DNA of 64,000 bases from Labedaea rhizosphaerae. Its GTDB lineage: Bacteria > Actinomycetota > Actinomycetes > Mycobacteriales > Pseudonocardiaceae. Under the pieces are notes generated by a model. The model made no database searches, had not been told where the DNA came from, and was given only the letters and a program-made list of their open reading frames with translations. Positions 1-12,289 of the stretch are shown here, one piece after another. How positions within the stretch are numbered: the first letter of the stretch is position 1; every line of letters begins with the position of its first letter. The stretch spans positions 248,001 through 312,000 of the forward strand of contig NZ_SNXZ01000001.1 in the NCBI RefSeq assembly GCF_004362825.1. Direction: 5' to 3'. A program made the position numbers and the translations under genes.

Positions 1-418
1 GGTCCTTCATCTGGCGGTAGCGGATGCCGTTCTCCTCCAGCACCGGGGCGAGCTGGTCGAACGGCGCGCCCAGCAGCACCAGCTTCGAGTCGATCATGGC
101 GAGCGTGCGCAGCGTGTCCTGCGCCCAGTGCCCGAGATCGGTGCGTGGGGTGGGCTGGTGCAGCATCGTCACGCTGCCACCCGCGAGCCACACCGCCTGC
201 ACGGCGGGCCCGATCTCGGCCGGCTCCGCGGCCAGCACCGCCACCGCGTCGTGGCGGGCGAGGCCACCGGCGACCAGGGATCCGGCCAGCTCACGGGCGG
301 TCTCGTGGACCTCGGCCCAGGTGCGGCGCATGGGGTTCTTGGGCTCACCCGTGGTGACGCCCGTGCGCTGGCCGCCGTTTCGTGCGGTGGCCAGCATTGT
401 CTCGACGAACCGACTCAT
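1..418 (-). CDS. Fatty-acyl-AMP/CoA ligase, Pks16-like (5' part only)
   Basis: The first 139 residues of an AMP-forming acyl-activating enzyme; the rest lies beyond the window edge. The N-terminus reads MSRFVETMLATARNGG, then a YTELxxxA-like stretch (RTWAEVHETARELAGSL), and the segment MLHQPTPRTDLGHWA resembles fatty-acyl-AMP/CoA ligases of the mycobacterial Pks16 type. The family activates fatty acids with ATP. The position next to ispE/ksgA/rpfB matches Pks16 (Rv1013) in M. tuberculosis, which supports the call. A TAAGGT hexamer (426-431) sits 7 nt before the ATG, suggesting a leaderless mRNA. The catalytic motifs cannot be seen, so the substrate is unknown. Confidence 0.7.
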   Translation of the reverse strand, partial: MSRFVETMLATARNGGQRTGVTTGEPKNPMRRTWAEVHETARELAGSLVAGGLARHDAVAVLAAEPAEIGPAVQAVWLAGGSVTMLHQPTPRTDLGHWAQDTLRTLAMIDSKLVLLGAPFDQLAPVLEENGIRYRQMKD

Positions 419-519
419 AGGGCACACCTTACGAGAGCAAGGATTGCCGCTCCCCGGGTTCCGCCGCTTTGCCCGAGCTCGCCCGGTTCCGAGCCGCGCT
501 CCACCCGTACGATCACATT

Positions 520-552
520 TACTACGAAATCATAGTATTCGAAATCGTAGTG
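520..552 (+). promoter_or_regulatory. AT-rich 33-bp operator-like element, copy 1
   Basis: A conspicuously AT-rich stretch in GC-rich DNA, upstream of the acyl ligase start and downstream of the ABC-F stop. It has inverted ends (ACTACGA...TCGTAGT) and a core ACGAAATCATAGTATTCG. The same element occurs at 59,093-59,125 in opposite orientation with 28 of 33 positions identical. A regulator-binding site is the likeliest reading, but no protein can be assigned. The rest of the 419-600 gap shows nothing else recognisable. Confidence 0.45.
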
Positions 553-600
553 TATTGATCGATAAAACTCGTCCGCGTAGGGTCGCGATCCACCCGGGCG

Positions 601-2364
<1,764 letters not shown>

Positions 2365-2605
2365 CTACCAGCGCTTTCCTCTTGGTGGTGCAGGACGGTT
2401 CGGCTGCCAGCCTATGCGGCAGCGAGTTGGTCGCTTCCCGCAACGTCGCGGGACGAGGCGTCAGGCCGCATCCGGCGCCCGCTGGTAAGTGACGCCTTGT
2501 GGACAACCCCAAGACAACCGGGGTAGCGCTCCCGCCGAGTTGTAACCCTCGGTCGATCGAAGCCGACGAGGCGAACACCATGGCGTACCCGGAGGGGACA
2601 AGACG

Positions 2606-3076
2606 ATGAGCCAGCAGCCACTAGACGCGAACCCACAAGCGATGAACCTCCAGGCCCCGCCGGGCAAGAGAGGCTGGTACATCGGCGCAGGGATCGCCGT
2701 CGTGCTCATCGCTGCGGTTGTGACCGTGGTGCTGGTCCTCACATCGTCGAACAGCTATGACCTGAAAGGGAGCATTACGATCTTCGGTTCGGTGCAGAGC
2801 GCGGCGATGGACGGCCACTGCCACGGGATGGACGGCTACGACGACATCGACACAGGTGCGCAGGTAAACGTCTACAACCGCTCAGGCGACCTGGTGGCCA
2901 CCGGCGAACTCGGCGCGGGTAAATCGGTGACCGGGGAAAGCCTGGAGTGCACGTTCCCGTTCACGGTGCCGAACGTCCCCAGTGGGACGGTCCAGCTTGA
3001 GATATCGCATCGTGGGCGGTCGACCGTCACCGAGGACGAGGGAAGGGGCGGCCGGCTCGCGTTGACGCTGAAGTAG
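2606..3076 (+). CDS. Small single-pass membrane protein, unknown function
   Basis: 156 residues: a short cytoplasmic N-terminus (MSQQPLDANPQAMNLQAPPG), one strong transmembrane helix at about residues 24-46 (YIGAGIAVVLIAAVVTVVLVL), and an extracellular domain of about 105 residues. The outer part has two cysteines and a beta-rich pattern ending in LALTLK. I do not recognise the family. SD-like GGAGGGG lies 10 nt before the ATG. A second small exported protein gene lies about 300 bp downstream on the same strand, but no operon is evident. Confidence 0.6.
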   Translation: MSQQPLDANPQAMNLQAPPGKRGWYIGAGIAVVLIAAVVTVVLVLTSSNSYDLKGSITIFGSVQSAAMDGHCHGMDGYDDIDTGAQVNVYNRSGDLVATGELGAGKSVTGESLECTFPFTVPNVPSGTVQLEISHRGRSTVTEDEGRGGRLALTLK

Positions 3077-3201
3077 ACAAGGTTGGCGTGTTGGTCAGTC
3101 GGCGTCGCGTCGGTCATCGATCGCACTGGGCGCTGAAAATGGCTGGCCGGGCCGCCCTGTATCGCCTTACAGTCGCCGCGACGAGAGGTTGGCGGGCCGG
3201 A

Positions 3202-3330
3202 GTCCGGTCGGTTACCACTGCGGATGGAGAGGTCGCGGGTTCGAATCCCGCCGCACCGGCGCGAGCCGAGGCGTAGCTCAGTTCGGTAGAGCGCTTGTCC
3301 GGTCGGCGATCACATGCCTGCCAGCCTCGT
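3202..3330 (+). other. tRNA-like fragments in the 3077-3385 gap
   Basis: Two pieces of tRNA-like sequence lie in the wrong order. A perfect T-arm (GCGGG-TTCGAAT-CCCGC, 3235-3251) follows GAGAGGTC. About 20 nt later comes a canonical 5' half: GCGTAGCTCAGTTCGGTAGA with D-arm GCTC/GAGC (3271-3292). A CGAGGC/GCCTCG pair (3268-3273 and 3324-3329) could form an acceptor-like stem round the second piece. The 10-mer GTCCGGTCGG occurs at 3202 and 3297. The two halves do not share complementary acceptor strands, so I read this as tRNA debris. No protein gene is supported in this 309-bp gap. Confidence 0.35.
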
Positions 3331-3385
3331 TCTTTCTTCGTTTGGCGGGTAGTGATCGCGGACTCGACGTGCGAAGGTTGCTCGC

Positions 3386-3847
3386 GTGAAACGACGGGAT
3401 GCGCTCGCGCTGGTCACCCTCGTGGTGCTGGCCGGCGGGCTTGCGGTGGGTGCGACCTACGCGGCCCGGGCGGCGGGCAACGACGCAGGCAGCGCCCCGG
3501 TGACGATCACCTCCGTGCTCACCGAGACGGTCACCACCACCATGCCCGCGTCGCCGTCGGCGCCGGTCACCGAGACCATCACCCAGACCGTGACGAAGAC
3601 GCCCAACCGCGGCGCGCCCGCGACCAAGTTCGGCAACGGCACCTTCGAGGTCGGCTTCGACGTGGCGTCCGGCCGCTACCACACGGGCGGACCGGCGCAA
3701 GGCGTGCGCTCCGGGTGCGTCTGGAAGCGGACCCAGCCCGGCGGTGGCGTGATCGCGCAAGGCACGGCGTTCGGCCCGCTCACGATCAACACCCACGACG
3801 GCGAGTTGATGACGGCCACCGGATGCCAGCAGTGGGTGCGTAGTTAA
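3386..3847 (+). CDS. Secreted or lipid-free exported protein with Thr-rich linker
   Basis: 153 residues. The N-terminus [19 protein letters not shown] is a signal peptide or anchor, followed by a Thr/Pro-rich linker (about residues 40-75) and a C-terminal domain of about 75 residues ([19 protein letters not shown] ... SGCVWKRT ... GCQQWVRS). The G-x-Y/F-x-VG-x-D-x-x-x-G-x-Y pattern with paired cysteines recurs in small exported actinobacterial proteins of unknown role. Its TAA stop overlaps the ispE stop by 4 bp on the opposite strand. The function is not known. Confidence 0.65.
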   Translation: MKRRDALALVTLVVLAGGLAVGATYAARAAGNDAGSAPVTITSVLTETVTTTMPASPSAPVTETITQTVTKTPNRGAPATKFGNGTFEVGFDVASGRYHTGGPAQGVRSGCVWKRTQPGGGVIAQGTAFGPLTINTHDGELMTATGCQQWVRS

Positions 3848-4806
3848 GCGTGGACTTCGGGCGGGGTCGGTCGCGGGCTCTCGTCGTTGACCACGCGTGC
3901 GCCCGGCACCGGGCCGTGCGCGACCCGGACCGTCCGGCAGACCCCGGCCCCGGCCAGCTCGGCGGCCACGCGTAGCGCGTCTTCGCCGCTCTCGCACAGG
4001 AACGCGCACGTCGGGCCCGAGCCGGACACCGTCCCGGCCAGCGCACCCGCCTGCACGCCGGCGCGCAGCGTCCGCCGCAGCGTGGGTCGCAGGGAGACGG
4101 CGGCCGGTTGCAAGTCGTTGCCGAGCAGCAGGGCGAGCTGGCGGGGATCGCCGGAGGCCAGCGCTTCGAGCACCGGCTCCACCGCGCCGACCGCGGGTGG
4201 TTCGCCGTCGGCGCGCAGGCGGTCCAGCTCGGCGTACACCTTGGGCGTGGAGAGCCCGCGCCGGTCGAAAGCGAGCACCCAGTGGAACGTGTGCCGCGAG
4301 AGCACCGGCACCAGCTGCTCGCCGCGCCCGGTGCCCAGCGCGACGCCGCCGTGGAGCACGAACGGCACGTCGCTGCCGATCTTCGCGGCCAGCACGGCCA
4401 GCTCGTCGCGGCCGATCTCCAGCCGCCACAGGCTGGCCAGCCCGACCAGGGTCGCCGCGGCGTCCGCGCTGCCACCGGCCATGCCACCGGCGACGGGGAT
4501 GCCCTTGCGAATCACCACGCGGACCTTGAGCTCGCTGATGTCGCGCCCGGCGTAGCGGGCGAGTTCCTCGACCGCGCGCCAGGCCAGGTTGCTCGCGCCG
4601 GTCGGCACCGTGCCCGCGCCCTCGCCGTGCACCTCGACGCCGGGCTCGTCCGCGACCGCGACGGTGACCTCGTCGGTCAGCGACAGCGACTGGAACACCG
4701 TGGCCAGGTCGTGGTAGCCATCGGCACGCCGGTCGCCCACCGCCAGGTGCAGGTTCACCTTGGACGGCACGCGGACGGTGACCGGAGGCGGTACGACGGC
4801 GAGCAC
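3844..4806 (-). CDS. ispE: 4-diphosphocytidyl-2-C-methyl-D-erythritol kinase
   Basis: GHMP-family kinase of the MEP isoprenoid pathway; it phosphorylates CDP-methylerythritol at the 2-hydroxyl using ATP. The 320 residues include the N-terminal [20 protein letters not shown] segment (catalytic Lys16), the ATP-binding glycine-rich motif [14 protein letters not shown] at about 105-118 with the catalytic Asp, and a C-terminal GSGPTCAFL motif. The GTG start is preceded 6 nt upstream by TAGGCT (4813-4818), suggesting its own leaderless promoter. In mycobacteria ispE follows ksgA directly; here a riboswitch-controlled ATPase gene is inserted between them. Confidence 0.95.
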   Translation of the reverse strand: MLAVVPPPVTVRVPSKVNLHLAVGDRRADGYHDLATVFQSLSLTDEVTVAVADEPGVEVHGEGAGTVPTGASNLAWRAVEELARYAGRDISELKVRVVIRKGIPVAGGMAGGSADAAATLVGLASLWRLEIGRDELAVLAAKIGSDVPFVLHGGVALGTGRGEQLVPVLSRHTFHWVLAFDRRGLSTPKVYAELDRLRADGEPPAVGAVEPVLEALASGDPRQLALLLGNDLQPAAVSLRPTLRRTLRAGVQAGALAGTVSGSGPTCAFLCESGEDALRVAAELAGAGVCRTVRVAHGPVPGARVVNDESPRPTPPEVHA

Positions 4807-4852
4807 ACCCTCAGCCTACGGCCACCCGGCAACCGCCAGATCGCAGGTATTC

Positions 4853-4904
4853 CACGGCTTGACCACGCTTCGCGGCCAAGCGGGCACGCGCAGCTCAAGC
4901 CGTG
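4853..4904. terminator. Inverted repeat upstream of ispE
   Basis: A perfect 10-bp arm pair (CACGGCTTGA 4853-4862 and TCAAGCCGTG 4895-4904) encloses a second short hairpin (CGCTT/AAGCG). It lies between the ATPase gene end (5144) and the ispE promoter on the same strand, so it could end the upstream transcript. There is no T-run, so the assignment rests on position and stem only. Confidence 0.4.
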
Positions 4905-5017
4905 CGTGACTGGCCCGCACCGGAATCTCCGCCGGACCGAGCCGCAAGCATCGCAGGCGATCCGCGGGAGCATCACCGCAAACCAGGCGCTACCAGCACG
5001 CCCCGACCGCCGATTCG

Positions 5018-5142
5018 CCTCGCGCGCGCGACGGCAGCCCCCACCCTCCCGGGGGCACCCCTTGAAACCAGTCTATCGAGGTCAAAGGGGGTGTGGGGGT
5101 CGCCGGCCGGATCTGTGGACAACCGGGCGCCTGTGGAAAACC
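5018..5142 (-). repeat. Dispersed DnaA-box-pair repeat, copy A
   Basis: Read on the minus strand it begins GGTTTTCCACAGGCGCCCGG, continues TTGTCCACAGATC, then has GATAGACTGG about 40 nt on, a G/C-rich run with GGGAGGGTGGGG, and ends in CGCGCGCGCGAGG. It starts one base after the ATPase stop codon. The 9-mers TTTTCCACA (5132-5140) and TTGTCCACA (5114-5122) are 18 bp apart, as in the other copies at 7435, 27366 and 54106. Confidence 0.75.
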
Positions 5143-5143
5143 C

Positions 5144-6169
5144 TCAGGCGGCCACGCCCTGCGGACCGGCCAGCGGGCGGTCGACGATGCCGCCGCGCTC
5201 GGCGATCCAGCCCAGCGCCGCGTCCGCGCGGCCACCGGAGACGCCGAGGCGGAAACGGGCGACCGGGGTGTCGCCGAAGCGGACGAGACCGCCACCGAGG
5301 ACCGAGAGCTCGGTGCCGAACCGGCTCGACGCCTCGGGCAACAGCGCGCCGACCGCGGCGAAGCCGATCAGCACGACGTCGGCCACGCGGTCGTAGAGCG
5401 CGCCGGTGCTCGACGGGGTCTCGATGACCGGCAGCAGGGCCTGCGCGAGCGGGTTGCCCGGCTCGGACACGAGGTCCAGCAGGCCACCGCTGGCCACGAT
5501 CCGACCGTCGTCGAGCAGGGCGGCGTCGTCGGCGACGCGGCGCACCACCGAGGTGTCCTCGGTGGCCAGCAGCACGGTCACGCCGAGTTCGAAGCGGGCC
5601 CGCTCCAGCGCGGTCAGCACGCCGACCTGCGCGTCGGGGTCCAGGCCGCGGGTCGGTTCGTCGGCCAGCAACACCGACGGCTCGCCGACCAGGGCCCTGG
5701 CCACGAGCGCGCGCTGGCGCTGCGCCGGGGTCAGCTCGCTCGGGTGCACCCCGGCGCGCTCGGTCAGCCCGACCAGGTCGAGCAGCTGGCCGACCTTGCG
5801 CTTGCGGGTCGGGCCGTCCACCCCGGCCTGCTCGAGCGGCAGCGCGATGTTGCCCGCCGTCGTGCGGTGCGGGCTGAGGCCTTCGGGGCCCTGGGTGGCG
5901 TGCCCGGCGAGCACGCTGATCCGGCGGCGCGCGCTGCGCAGGCCGCGCTGGTCCAGCGTCGCGGTGTTCACGCCGTCGAAGCGCACCACGCCGGTGTCCG
6001 GGCGGTCCTGCAGCGCGGCGAGCTTGCCGAGGGTGGACTTGCCCGAGCGGGTCGGCCCGACGATGCCGAAGACGCTGCCCGGCGTCACGTCGAGGCTCAC
6101 GCCGTCCAGGGCGACGACCCGCCCGGCGGTACTCCAGAACGACTTGGTCAGGTTTTCAAAGGTGATCAC
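5144..6169 (-). CDS. Orphan MetN-like ABC transporter ATPase with C-terminal NIL-type domain
   Basis: 341 residues from the GTG at 6169 (MITFENLTKSF, SD-like GGGAG upstream); an ATG at 6190 is an alternative start. The ATPase domain has Walker A GPTRSGKST and Walker B VLLADEPTRGLD, but the signature is LTPAQRQRALVARAL instead of LSGGQ. The C-terminal 90 residues look like the NIL ligand-sensing domain of methionine importers. A SAM-I riboswitch and leader peptide upstream support a methionine/sulfur role. No MetI permease or MetQ binding protein lies nearby; the next genes are ispE and ksgA. The degenerate signature raises the question whether it works with a distant permease or acts as a regulator. 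Confidence 0.75.
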   Translation of the reverse strand: MITFENLTKSFWSTAGRVVALDGVSLDVTPGSVFGIVGPTRSGKSTLGKLAALQDRPDTGVVRFDGVNTATLDQRGLRSARRRISVLAGHATQGPEGLSPHRTTAGNIALPLEQAGVDGPTRKRKVGQLLDLVGLTERAGVHPSELTPAQRQRALVARALVGEPSVLLADEPTRGLDPDAQVGVLTALERARFELGVTVLLATEDTSVVRRVADDAALLDDGRIVASGGLLDLVSEPGNPLAQALLPVIETPSSTGALYDRVADVVLIGFAAVGALLPEASSRFGTELSVLGGGLVRFGDTPVARFRLGVSGGRADAALGWIAERGGIVDRPLAGPQGVAA

Positions 6170-6190
6170 GGTGGCACGGCTCCCAGGCAT

Positions 6191-6216
6191 GGCGGCTCGG
6201 CAGGGCTCCGCCTGCC
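6191..6216 (-). promoter_or_regulatory. Mutually exclusive hairpins before the MetN-like start
   Basis: On the minus strand GGCAGG-CGGAGC-CCTGCC (6199-6216) overlaps an alternative pairing GGCGG...CCGCC (6191-6212). Both cannot form together. They lie between the leader-peptide stop and the ATPase start, where an attenuator or start-site occluding structure would be placed. The function is inferred from position only. Confidence 0.35.
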
Positions 6217-6262
6217 GTCCGAAGTGGATTGTCCGATGTGGACTAAGGGATTGGGGTCTGGT

Positions 6263-6337
6263 TCAGCGGTGGCGACGACACGCTGAGACCGACCGCCGGC
6301 CCTGATCGATGACCCGCCGTGAAGTGAGCACTCGCAT
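6263..6337 (-). CDS. Leader peptide MRVLTSRRVIDQ..., 24 residues
   Basis: A very short open frame starting at ATG 6337 with an excellent SD (GGAGGA, 6343-6348) and ending TGA at 6263. It encodes MRVLTSRRVIDQGRRSV followed by SACRRHR. The LTSRRxxD opening with a late serine-alanine-cysteine stretch matches the short actinobacterial leader peptides seen upstream of sulfur and cysteine metabolism genes. It lies directly 3' of the SAM riboswitch and 93 nt before the GTG of the MetN-like ATPase. Translation of this peptide probably reports cysteine supply, though this is inferred. Confidence 0.75.
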   Translation of the reverse strand: MRVLTSRRVIDQGRRSVSACRRHR

Positions 6338-6346
6338 GGTTTTCCT

Positions 6347-6430
6347 CCATCGCTCCTGGCGGTAGCACCTGCCCACGATGGGTGGTTGCTGCGGCGTCGA
6401 AGAGCCAGGTCTCTCGGCCGCTCGGGATGG
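6347..6430 (-). promoter_or_regulatory. SAM-I (S-box) type riboswitch
   Basis: Read on the minus strand. P1 is CCATC...GATGG (6426-6430 with 6347-6351). P2 is GCGGC...GCCGC carrying CGAGAGACCTGGCTC in its loop side. J2/3 is AGCAACC, P3 is CCCA...TGGG, and then comes the S-box hallmark GGTGCTA. CCTGGC in the P2 arm can pair with GCCAGG near the 3' end, as the S-box pseudoknot would. The 3' strand of P1 abuts the GGAGGA ribosome-binding site of the leader peptide, so SAM binding could reduce its translation. S-box RNAs turn off methionine uptake and synthesis genes when SAM is high. Confidence 0.8.
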
Positions 6431-6539
6431 ATGCACCACTGATGTAACCGGAGCGAGACGGGATATGCAAGACGCTTGTCCCGGATGTGGGTGAACGTTG
6501 AACAAATCACACCGATGGAGCCGTGGTGCGTAAGGGCCC

Positions 6540-7388
6540 TTACCGAGCGTGCTGGGCGATCCGGGCGAAATCCCTTACGGACAGCTGCTCGCCCCGCGTC
6601 GAGGGGTCGATCCCGGCGGCCCGCAGCACCTGCTCGGCCCGGTCCGCGGAGCCCGCCCAGCCGGCCAGAGCGGCCCGCAGGGTCTTGCGCCGCTGCGCGA
6701 ACGCGGCGTCCACGAGGGCGAAAACGGCGGCCCGGTCGACGCCCTGCGGGGGCTCGCGGCGGGTCAGCAGGACCAGCGCCGAATCCACTCCAGGCGCAGG
6801 CCAGAACACATTTCGCCCGATGGTCGCGACCCGCCGTGCCTCGGCGTGCCAGGCCACCTTCACGCTCGGCACGCCGTAGACCTTGTTGCCCGGCGCGGCG
6901 GCCATCCGGTCGGCCACCTCGGCCTGGACCATGACCAGCCCGGTGCGCAGCGTCGGCACCTCGGCGAGCAGGTGGATGACGACCGGGACGGCGACGTTGT
7001 AGGGCAGGTTGGCGACCAGGGCCGTGGGGTCACCGAGCTCGGCCCGGGTGACCTTCATGGCGTCGCCGGCGAGCACCGACAGCCTGGTGGCCAAAACCGG
7101 CGCCCTTTCTGACACCGTGCCCGGGAGCGCCTCGGCGAGGACCGGGTCCAGTTCGACGGCGACCAGGCTCGCGCAGTGCGGCAGGAGCGCGAGGGTGAGC
7201 GAGCCGAGGCCCGGCCCGACCTCGATGACGCGGTCGTCGTCGCGCAGGCCGGCCGCGGCGACGATCCGCCGGACCGTGTTGGGGTCGAGCACGAAGTTCT
7301 GCCCGAGCTTCTTGGTCGGCCGCAGGCCGAGCCGCTCGGCGAGCCCGCGGATCTCCGCGGGCCCGAGAAGCGCACTCAGTTCGGCCAC
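6540..7388 (-). CDS. rsmA: 16S rRNA (adenine1518-N6/adenine1519-N6) dimethyltransferase
   Basis: KsgA/RsmA dimethylates A1518 and A1519 of 16S rRNA late in small-subunit assembly. Visible motifs are [14 protein letters not shown] near the start, SAM-binding [12 protein letters not shown], and the catalytic [10 protein letters not shown]. The chosen GTG start at 7388 ([21 protein letters not shown]) gives 282 residues, the usual size; extending to 7475 would run into dispersed repeat B. It lies downstream of rpfB on the same strand, as in mycobacteria, but a strong hairpin at 7732-7763 lies between them. A short palindrome GTAAGGGCCCTTAC spans its TAA stop. Confidence 0.95.
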   Translation of the reverse strand: MAELSALLGPAEIRGLAERLGLRPTKKLGQNFVLDPNTVRRIVAAAGLRDDDRVIEVGPGLGSLTLALLPHCASLVAVELDPVLAEALPGTVSERAPVLATRLSVLAGDAMKVTRAELGDPTALVANLPYNVAVPVVIHLLAEVPTLRTGLVMVQAEVADRMAAAPGNKVYGVPSVKVAWHAEARRVATIGRNVFWPAPGVDSALVLLTRREPPQGVDRAAVFALVDAAFAQRRKTLRAALAGWAGSADRAEQVLRAAGIDPSTRGEQLSVRDFARIAQHAR

Positions 7389-7434
7389 GCCGGGAATGGT
7401 GTCACGCCCGCCCGCCCGCCTCTCCCGCCACTGC

Positions 7435-7562
7435 GGTTTTCCACAGGCACCCGGTTGTCCACAGATCCACGCCACGCCCGTTTCCCCAGGTCAAACCCCG
7501 ATAGACTGGACCTGGGGGAGCCCCCCAAGGGAGGGTGGGGTTCCGTTACGCGCGCGCGAGGC
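7435..7562 (+). repeat. Dispersed DnaA-box-pair repeat, copy B
   Basis: Begins GGTTTTCCACAGGCACCCGG, then TTGTCCACAGATC, CCCGATAGACTGGACC, a GGGGGAGCCCCCC inverted run, GGGAGGGTGGGG, and ends CGCGCGCGCGAGGC. It is the best-preserved copy with A. It lies in the rpfB-rsmA gap just upstream of the rsmA start, in opposite orientation to that gene. Confidence 0.75.
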
Positions 7563-7731
7563 AAAAGCGACCAACGAAGGCACCAGTTCGGGCCGCCACC
7601 GGATCGCGGCGCCCGTCAACACCCCGTCAAAGATCGAACAGCGGAGAAGCCGCCGCGGCCTAGGGCGCCCGTCAAAGCCCGCCGTGGCGCCCCAGACCGG
7701 GATCGGGCAGCGAACGGCCCCGACACGCAAC

Positions 7732-7763
7732 GAACCCGGCCCGAGAGAAGCTGGGCCGGGTTC
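7732..7763 (-). terminator. Terminator-like hairpin after rpfB
   Basis: A perfect 11-bp stem GAACCCGGCCC / GGGCCGGGTTC with a 10-nt loop, placed 16 bp beyond the rpfB stop. It has no T-run, which is common in actinobacteria. It would end rpfB mRNA or reduce read-through into rsmA. Confidence 0.7.
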
Positions 7764-7778
7764 GTGATGAGACTTGGA

Positions 7779-9525
<1,747 letters not shown>

Positions 9526-9586
9526 ACACATCGAGGAGTGTCGTGATTCCCGTCACGCTCACGGGTGGAGTAGCCGGGTCCCCCAT

Positions 9587-10447
9587 TCATCGCAACCGGT
9601 CACTTCCCGAAACGTCGGACGTCACAGCCGGCAACCGGAATACTCGTTCGGCATTCGCCGAAACGGCGGCAGCGAGCTCGGCCGGCTCCACGCCTCTGAG
9701 CAGGGCAAGGTCCCGGAGCGTGTAGACGACGCAGTACGGCTCGTTCGGTCGTCCGCGAAATGGGTGTGGGGTAAGGAAAGGCGCGTCGGTCTCCACCAAC
9801 ATCTGGTAAGTGGGAACGAAGGCCGCCGCCTCACGCAGGGCGTGCGCGTTCCGGAATGTGGCCGTCCCGGCGAACGACAGCACGTACCCGGCGTCCACGC
9901 AGCGGCGCGCGAACTCGAGGTCGCCGGAGAAGCAGTGGAAGACCACAGTAGACGGAGCGCCTTCTTCTTCCAGGATGCGGAAGATGTCCTCGTGGGCGTC
10001 CCGGTCGTGGATCATCAGCGTCTTGTCGAGGCGTTTGGCCAGGTCGATGTGCCATCGGAACGCTTCGTGCTGCGCCTTTTGCGGAGCGTAGTCCCAGTAG
10101 TAGTCAAGGCCCGTCTCGCCGACCGCGACAACCCTTGGCCGGGCGGCCAACCGCTCCAGCTCGGCCTTGTCCGCCTCGGTGAACGACGAGGTTCGGGTGG
10201 GGTGCAACGCGACCGCGGCGAACACCCGCTCGTCCCAAGTGGACGCTTCGGCGGCCCAGCGCGCGGCGTTCAGGTCGTCGGCGACGGTGACCACACGCGA
10301 CACCCCGGCCCGCTCGGCGCGATCGACCATTGTGGACACGGACGCGGCATCCGTTGCGCCGCAAGCATCCAAGTGGGTGTGGGCGTCGACCACCGGCACC
10401 GGAAGCGGTTCCGGCGCCGGTGGCAACTCACCCTTGCGCTTACTCAA
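9587..10447 (-). CDS. tatD: TatD family metal-dependent hydrolase / DNase
   Basis: TIM-barrel metalloenzyme with 3'-5' exonuclease activity in characterised members. Metal ligands are visible in [10 protein letters not shown] (His23, His25), [20 protein letters not shown] and [19 protein letters not shown]. The likely start is the TTG at 10447 ([20 protein letters not shown]), which overlaps the metG stop by 8 nt and implies translational coupling; a GTG at 10474 is possible. The metG-tatD-rpfB order matches mycobacteria. Confidence 0.92.
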   Translation of the reverse strand: MSKRKGELPPAPEPLPVPVVDAHTHLDACGATDAASVSTMVDRAERAGVSRVVTVADDLNAARWAAEASTWDERVFAAVALHPTRTSSFTEADKAELERLAARPRVVAVGETGLDYYWDYAPQKAQHEAFRWHIDLAKRLDKTLMIHDRDAHEDIFRILEEEGAPSTVVFHCFSGDLEFARRCVDAGYVLSFAGTATFRNAHALREAAAFVPTYQMLVETDAPFLTPHPFRGRPNEPYCVVYTLRDLALLRGVEPAELAAAVSANAERVFRLPAVTSDVSGSDRLR

Positions 10448-12239
10448 CGGGAGTGATGGGGGCCCAGTCCGGACCGGTCTCACCCAGCTTCGGGTCGAGC
10501 TTGGCGAACAGCGGCGTCGGCTTGCCCAGCGGGCGGCCGACCTCGATCGGGGTCGACTCCCACTTGGCCTGCTCGCCCGCGTAGTCGCCGGTCAGGACCG
10601 GGTATTCGCGCTCGGGCACGTCCAGGTCGGTGACCTCGGTGAGCTGCGGCTGGGCCGCCCAGACCCCTTCGGCGCCGAGCAGTTCGTGCACCTTCTGCGC
10701 GGAGTGCGGCAGGAACGGGGTGAGCAGCGTGTTCGCGTCCTGCACCACCTGCAACGCGGTGTGCAGCACGGAATCGCGCCGCTCCGGGTCGTCCTTGAGC
10801 TTCCACGGCTCCTGGTCCGACAGGTACTTGTTCGCCGCGGACACCACGCGCATGGCCTCGGTGCTGGCCTGCTTGAACCGCGAGCGGCGCAGGTGCGCGC
10901 CGACGACCTCGAACGCCTTGGCGGACAACGCCTTCAGCTCGGCGTCGGCTTCGGTCGGCTTGTTCGGGGCGGGGACGGCGCCGTTGTTCTTCGCCGCCAT
11001 CGAGATGGACCGGTTGACCAGGTTGCCCCACTCGTTGGCCAGCTCGAAGTTGGTCCGCCGGACGAACTCGTCCCAGGTGAAGTCGGTGTCCTGGTTCTCC
11101 GGGCCGGCCACGGAGATGAAGTAGCGCAACGCATCCGGGCCGAACTCGCGCAGGAAGTCGTTGACGTAGATGACGGTCCCGCGCGACGTGGAGAACTTCG
11201 AGCCGCTCATCTTGAGGAACTCGCTGGACACGACCTCGGTCGGCAGGTTCAGCGTGCCGAACACGCCCGGCTCGCCGCCCTTGTCCCCCGCGCCGTTCTG
11301 CCCGAGCAGCAGCGACGGCCAGATCAGCGAGTGGAAGACGATGTTGTCCTTGCCCATGAAGTAGTAGCCCTGGGCGGCCGGGTCGGTCCAGAACTCCTGC
11401 CACGCATCGGGGTCGCCGCTGCGCCGCGCCCATTCGACCGACGCCGACAGGTAGCCGATGACCGCGTCGAACCACACGTAGAAGCGCTTCATCGGGGCGT
11501 CGCGCCAGCCGTCCAGCGGCACCGGCACACCCCAGTCGAGGTCGCGGGTGATCGCGCGCGGGCGCAGGTCGTTGACCAGGTTCTGGCTGAACTTCAGCAC
11601 GTTCGGCCGCCACTCGTCCCGGGTGGACAGCCACTTGCCCAGCGACTCGGCGAACGCGGGCAGATCCAGGAACAGGTGCTCGGTCTCGATGAACTTCGGC
11701 GTCTCGCCGTTGATCCGGGACTTCGGGTTGATCAGGTCGGCCGGGTCGAGCTGGTTGCCGCAGTTGTCGCACTGGTCGCCGCGTGCGCCGTCGTAGCCGC
11801 AGATCGGGCAGGTGCCCTCGATGTAGCGGTCGGGCAGGGTGCGCCCGGTGGACGGGCTGATCGCACCCATCTGGGTCTGGGGGATGACGTAACCGTTGTT
11901 GTACAACCCCATGAAGAGGTCTTGCGTGACCTTGTAGTGGTTGCCGGTGGTGGTGCGGGTGAACAGGTCGTAGGACAGGCCGAGACCCTGGAGGTCGTTC
12001 GCGATGACGCGGTTGTACTTGTCGGCGAGCTCGCGCGCGCTCATGCCCTCGTTGTCGGCCTGCACGGAGATCGGCGTGCCGTGCTCGTCGGTGCCGCTGA
12101 CCATCAGCACCCGGTGCCCGGCCATTCGCATGTAGCGGGAGAACACGTCGGAAGGGACTCCGAAACCGGAGACGTGGCCGATGTGGCGGGGGCCGTTGGC
12201 ATAGGGCCAGGCCACCGCGGTGAGCACGGGGGCGTTCAT
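10440..12239 (-). CDS. metG: Methionyl-tRNA synthetase
   Basis: Class I aminoacyl-tRNA synthetase charging tRNA-Met. 599 residues with the HIGH motif ([13 protein letters not shown], about 16-28), a zinc-binding [18 protein letters not shown] knuckle at about 140-157, and the KMSKS-type loop [14 protein letters not shown] near residue 345. The C-terminal alpha-helical anticodon-binding domain is present. TAGGCT (12248-12253) lies 8 nt before the ATG, so the mRNA is probably nearly leaderless. It is translationally coupled to tatD. Confidence 0.96.
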   Translation of the reverse strand: MNAPVLTAVAWPYANGPRHIGHVSGFGVPSDVFSRYMRMAGHRVLMVSGTDEHGTPISVQADNEGMSARELADKYNRVIANDLQGLGLSYDLFTRTTTGNHYKVTQDLFMGLYNNGYVIPQTQMGAISPSTGRTLPDRYIEGTCPICGYDGARGDQCDNCGNQLDPADLINPKSRINGETPKFIETEHLFLDLPAFAESLGKWLSTRDEWRPNVLKFSQNLVNDLRPRAITRDLDWGVPVPLDGWRDAPMKRFYVWFDAVIGYLSASVEWARRSGDPDAWQEFWTDPAAQGYYFMGKDNIVFHSLIWPSLLLGQNGAGDKGGEPGVFGTLNLPTEVVSSEFLKMSGSKFSTSRGTVIYVNDFLREFGPDALRYFISVAGPENQDTDFTWDEFVRRTNFELANEWGNLVNRSISMAAKNNGAVPAPNKPTEADAELKALSAKAFEVVGAHLRRSRFKQASTEAMRVVSAANKYLSDQEPWKLKDDPERRDSVLHTALQVVQDANTLLTPFLPHSAQKVHELLGAEGVWAAQPQLTEVTDLDVPEREYPVLTGDYAGEQAKWESTPIEVGRPLGKPTPLFAKLDPKLGETGPDWAPITPVE

Positions 12240-12289
12240 GTCGGCCTAGCCTACGGACAGGGAAAAAGCGGGCTTCACGGAGGACAGGG

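Noticed and set aside
3202-3330. Circularly permuted tRNA gene
   Set aside because: The 3' piece would need a CGGTGCG acceptor partner, and the 5' piece offers CGAGGCG, so the halves cannot form one acceptor stem. There is also no clear anticodon arm.
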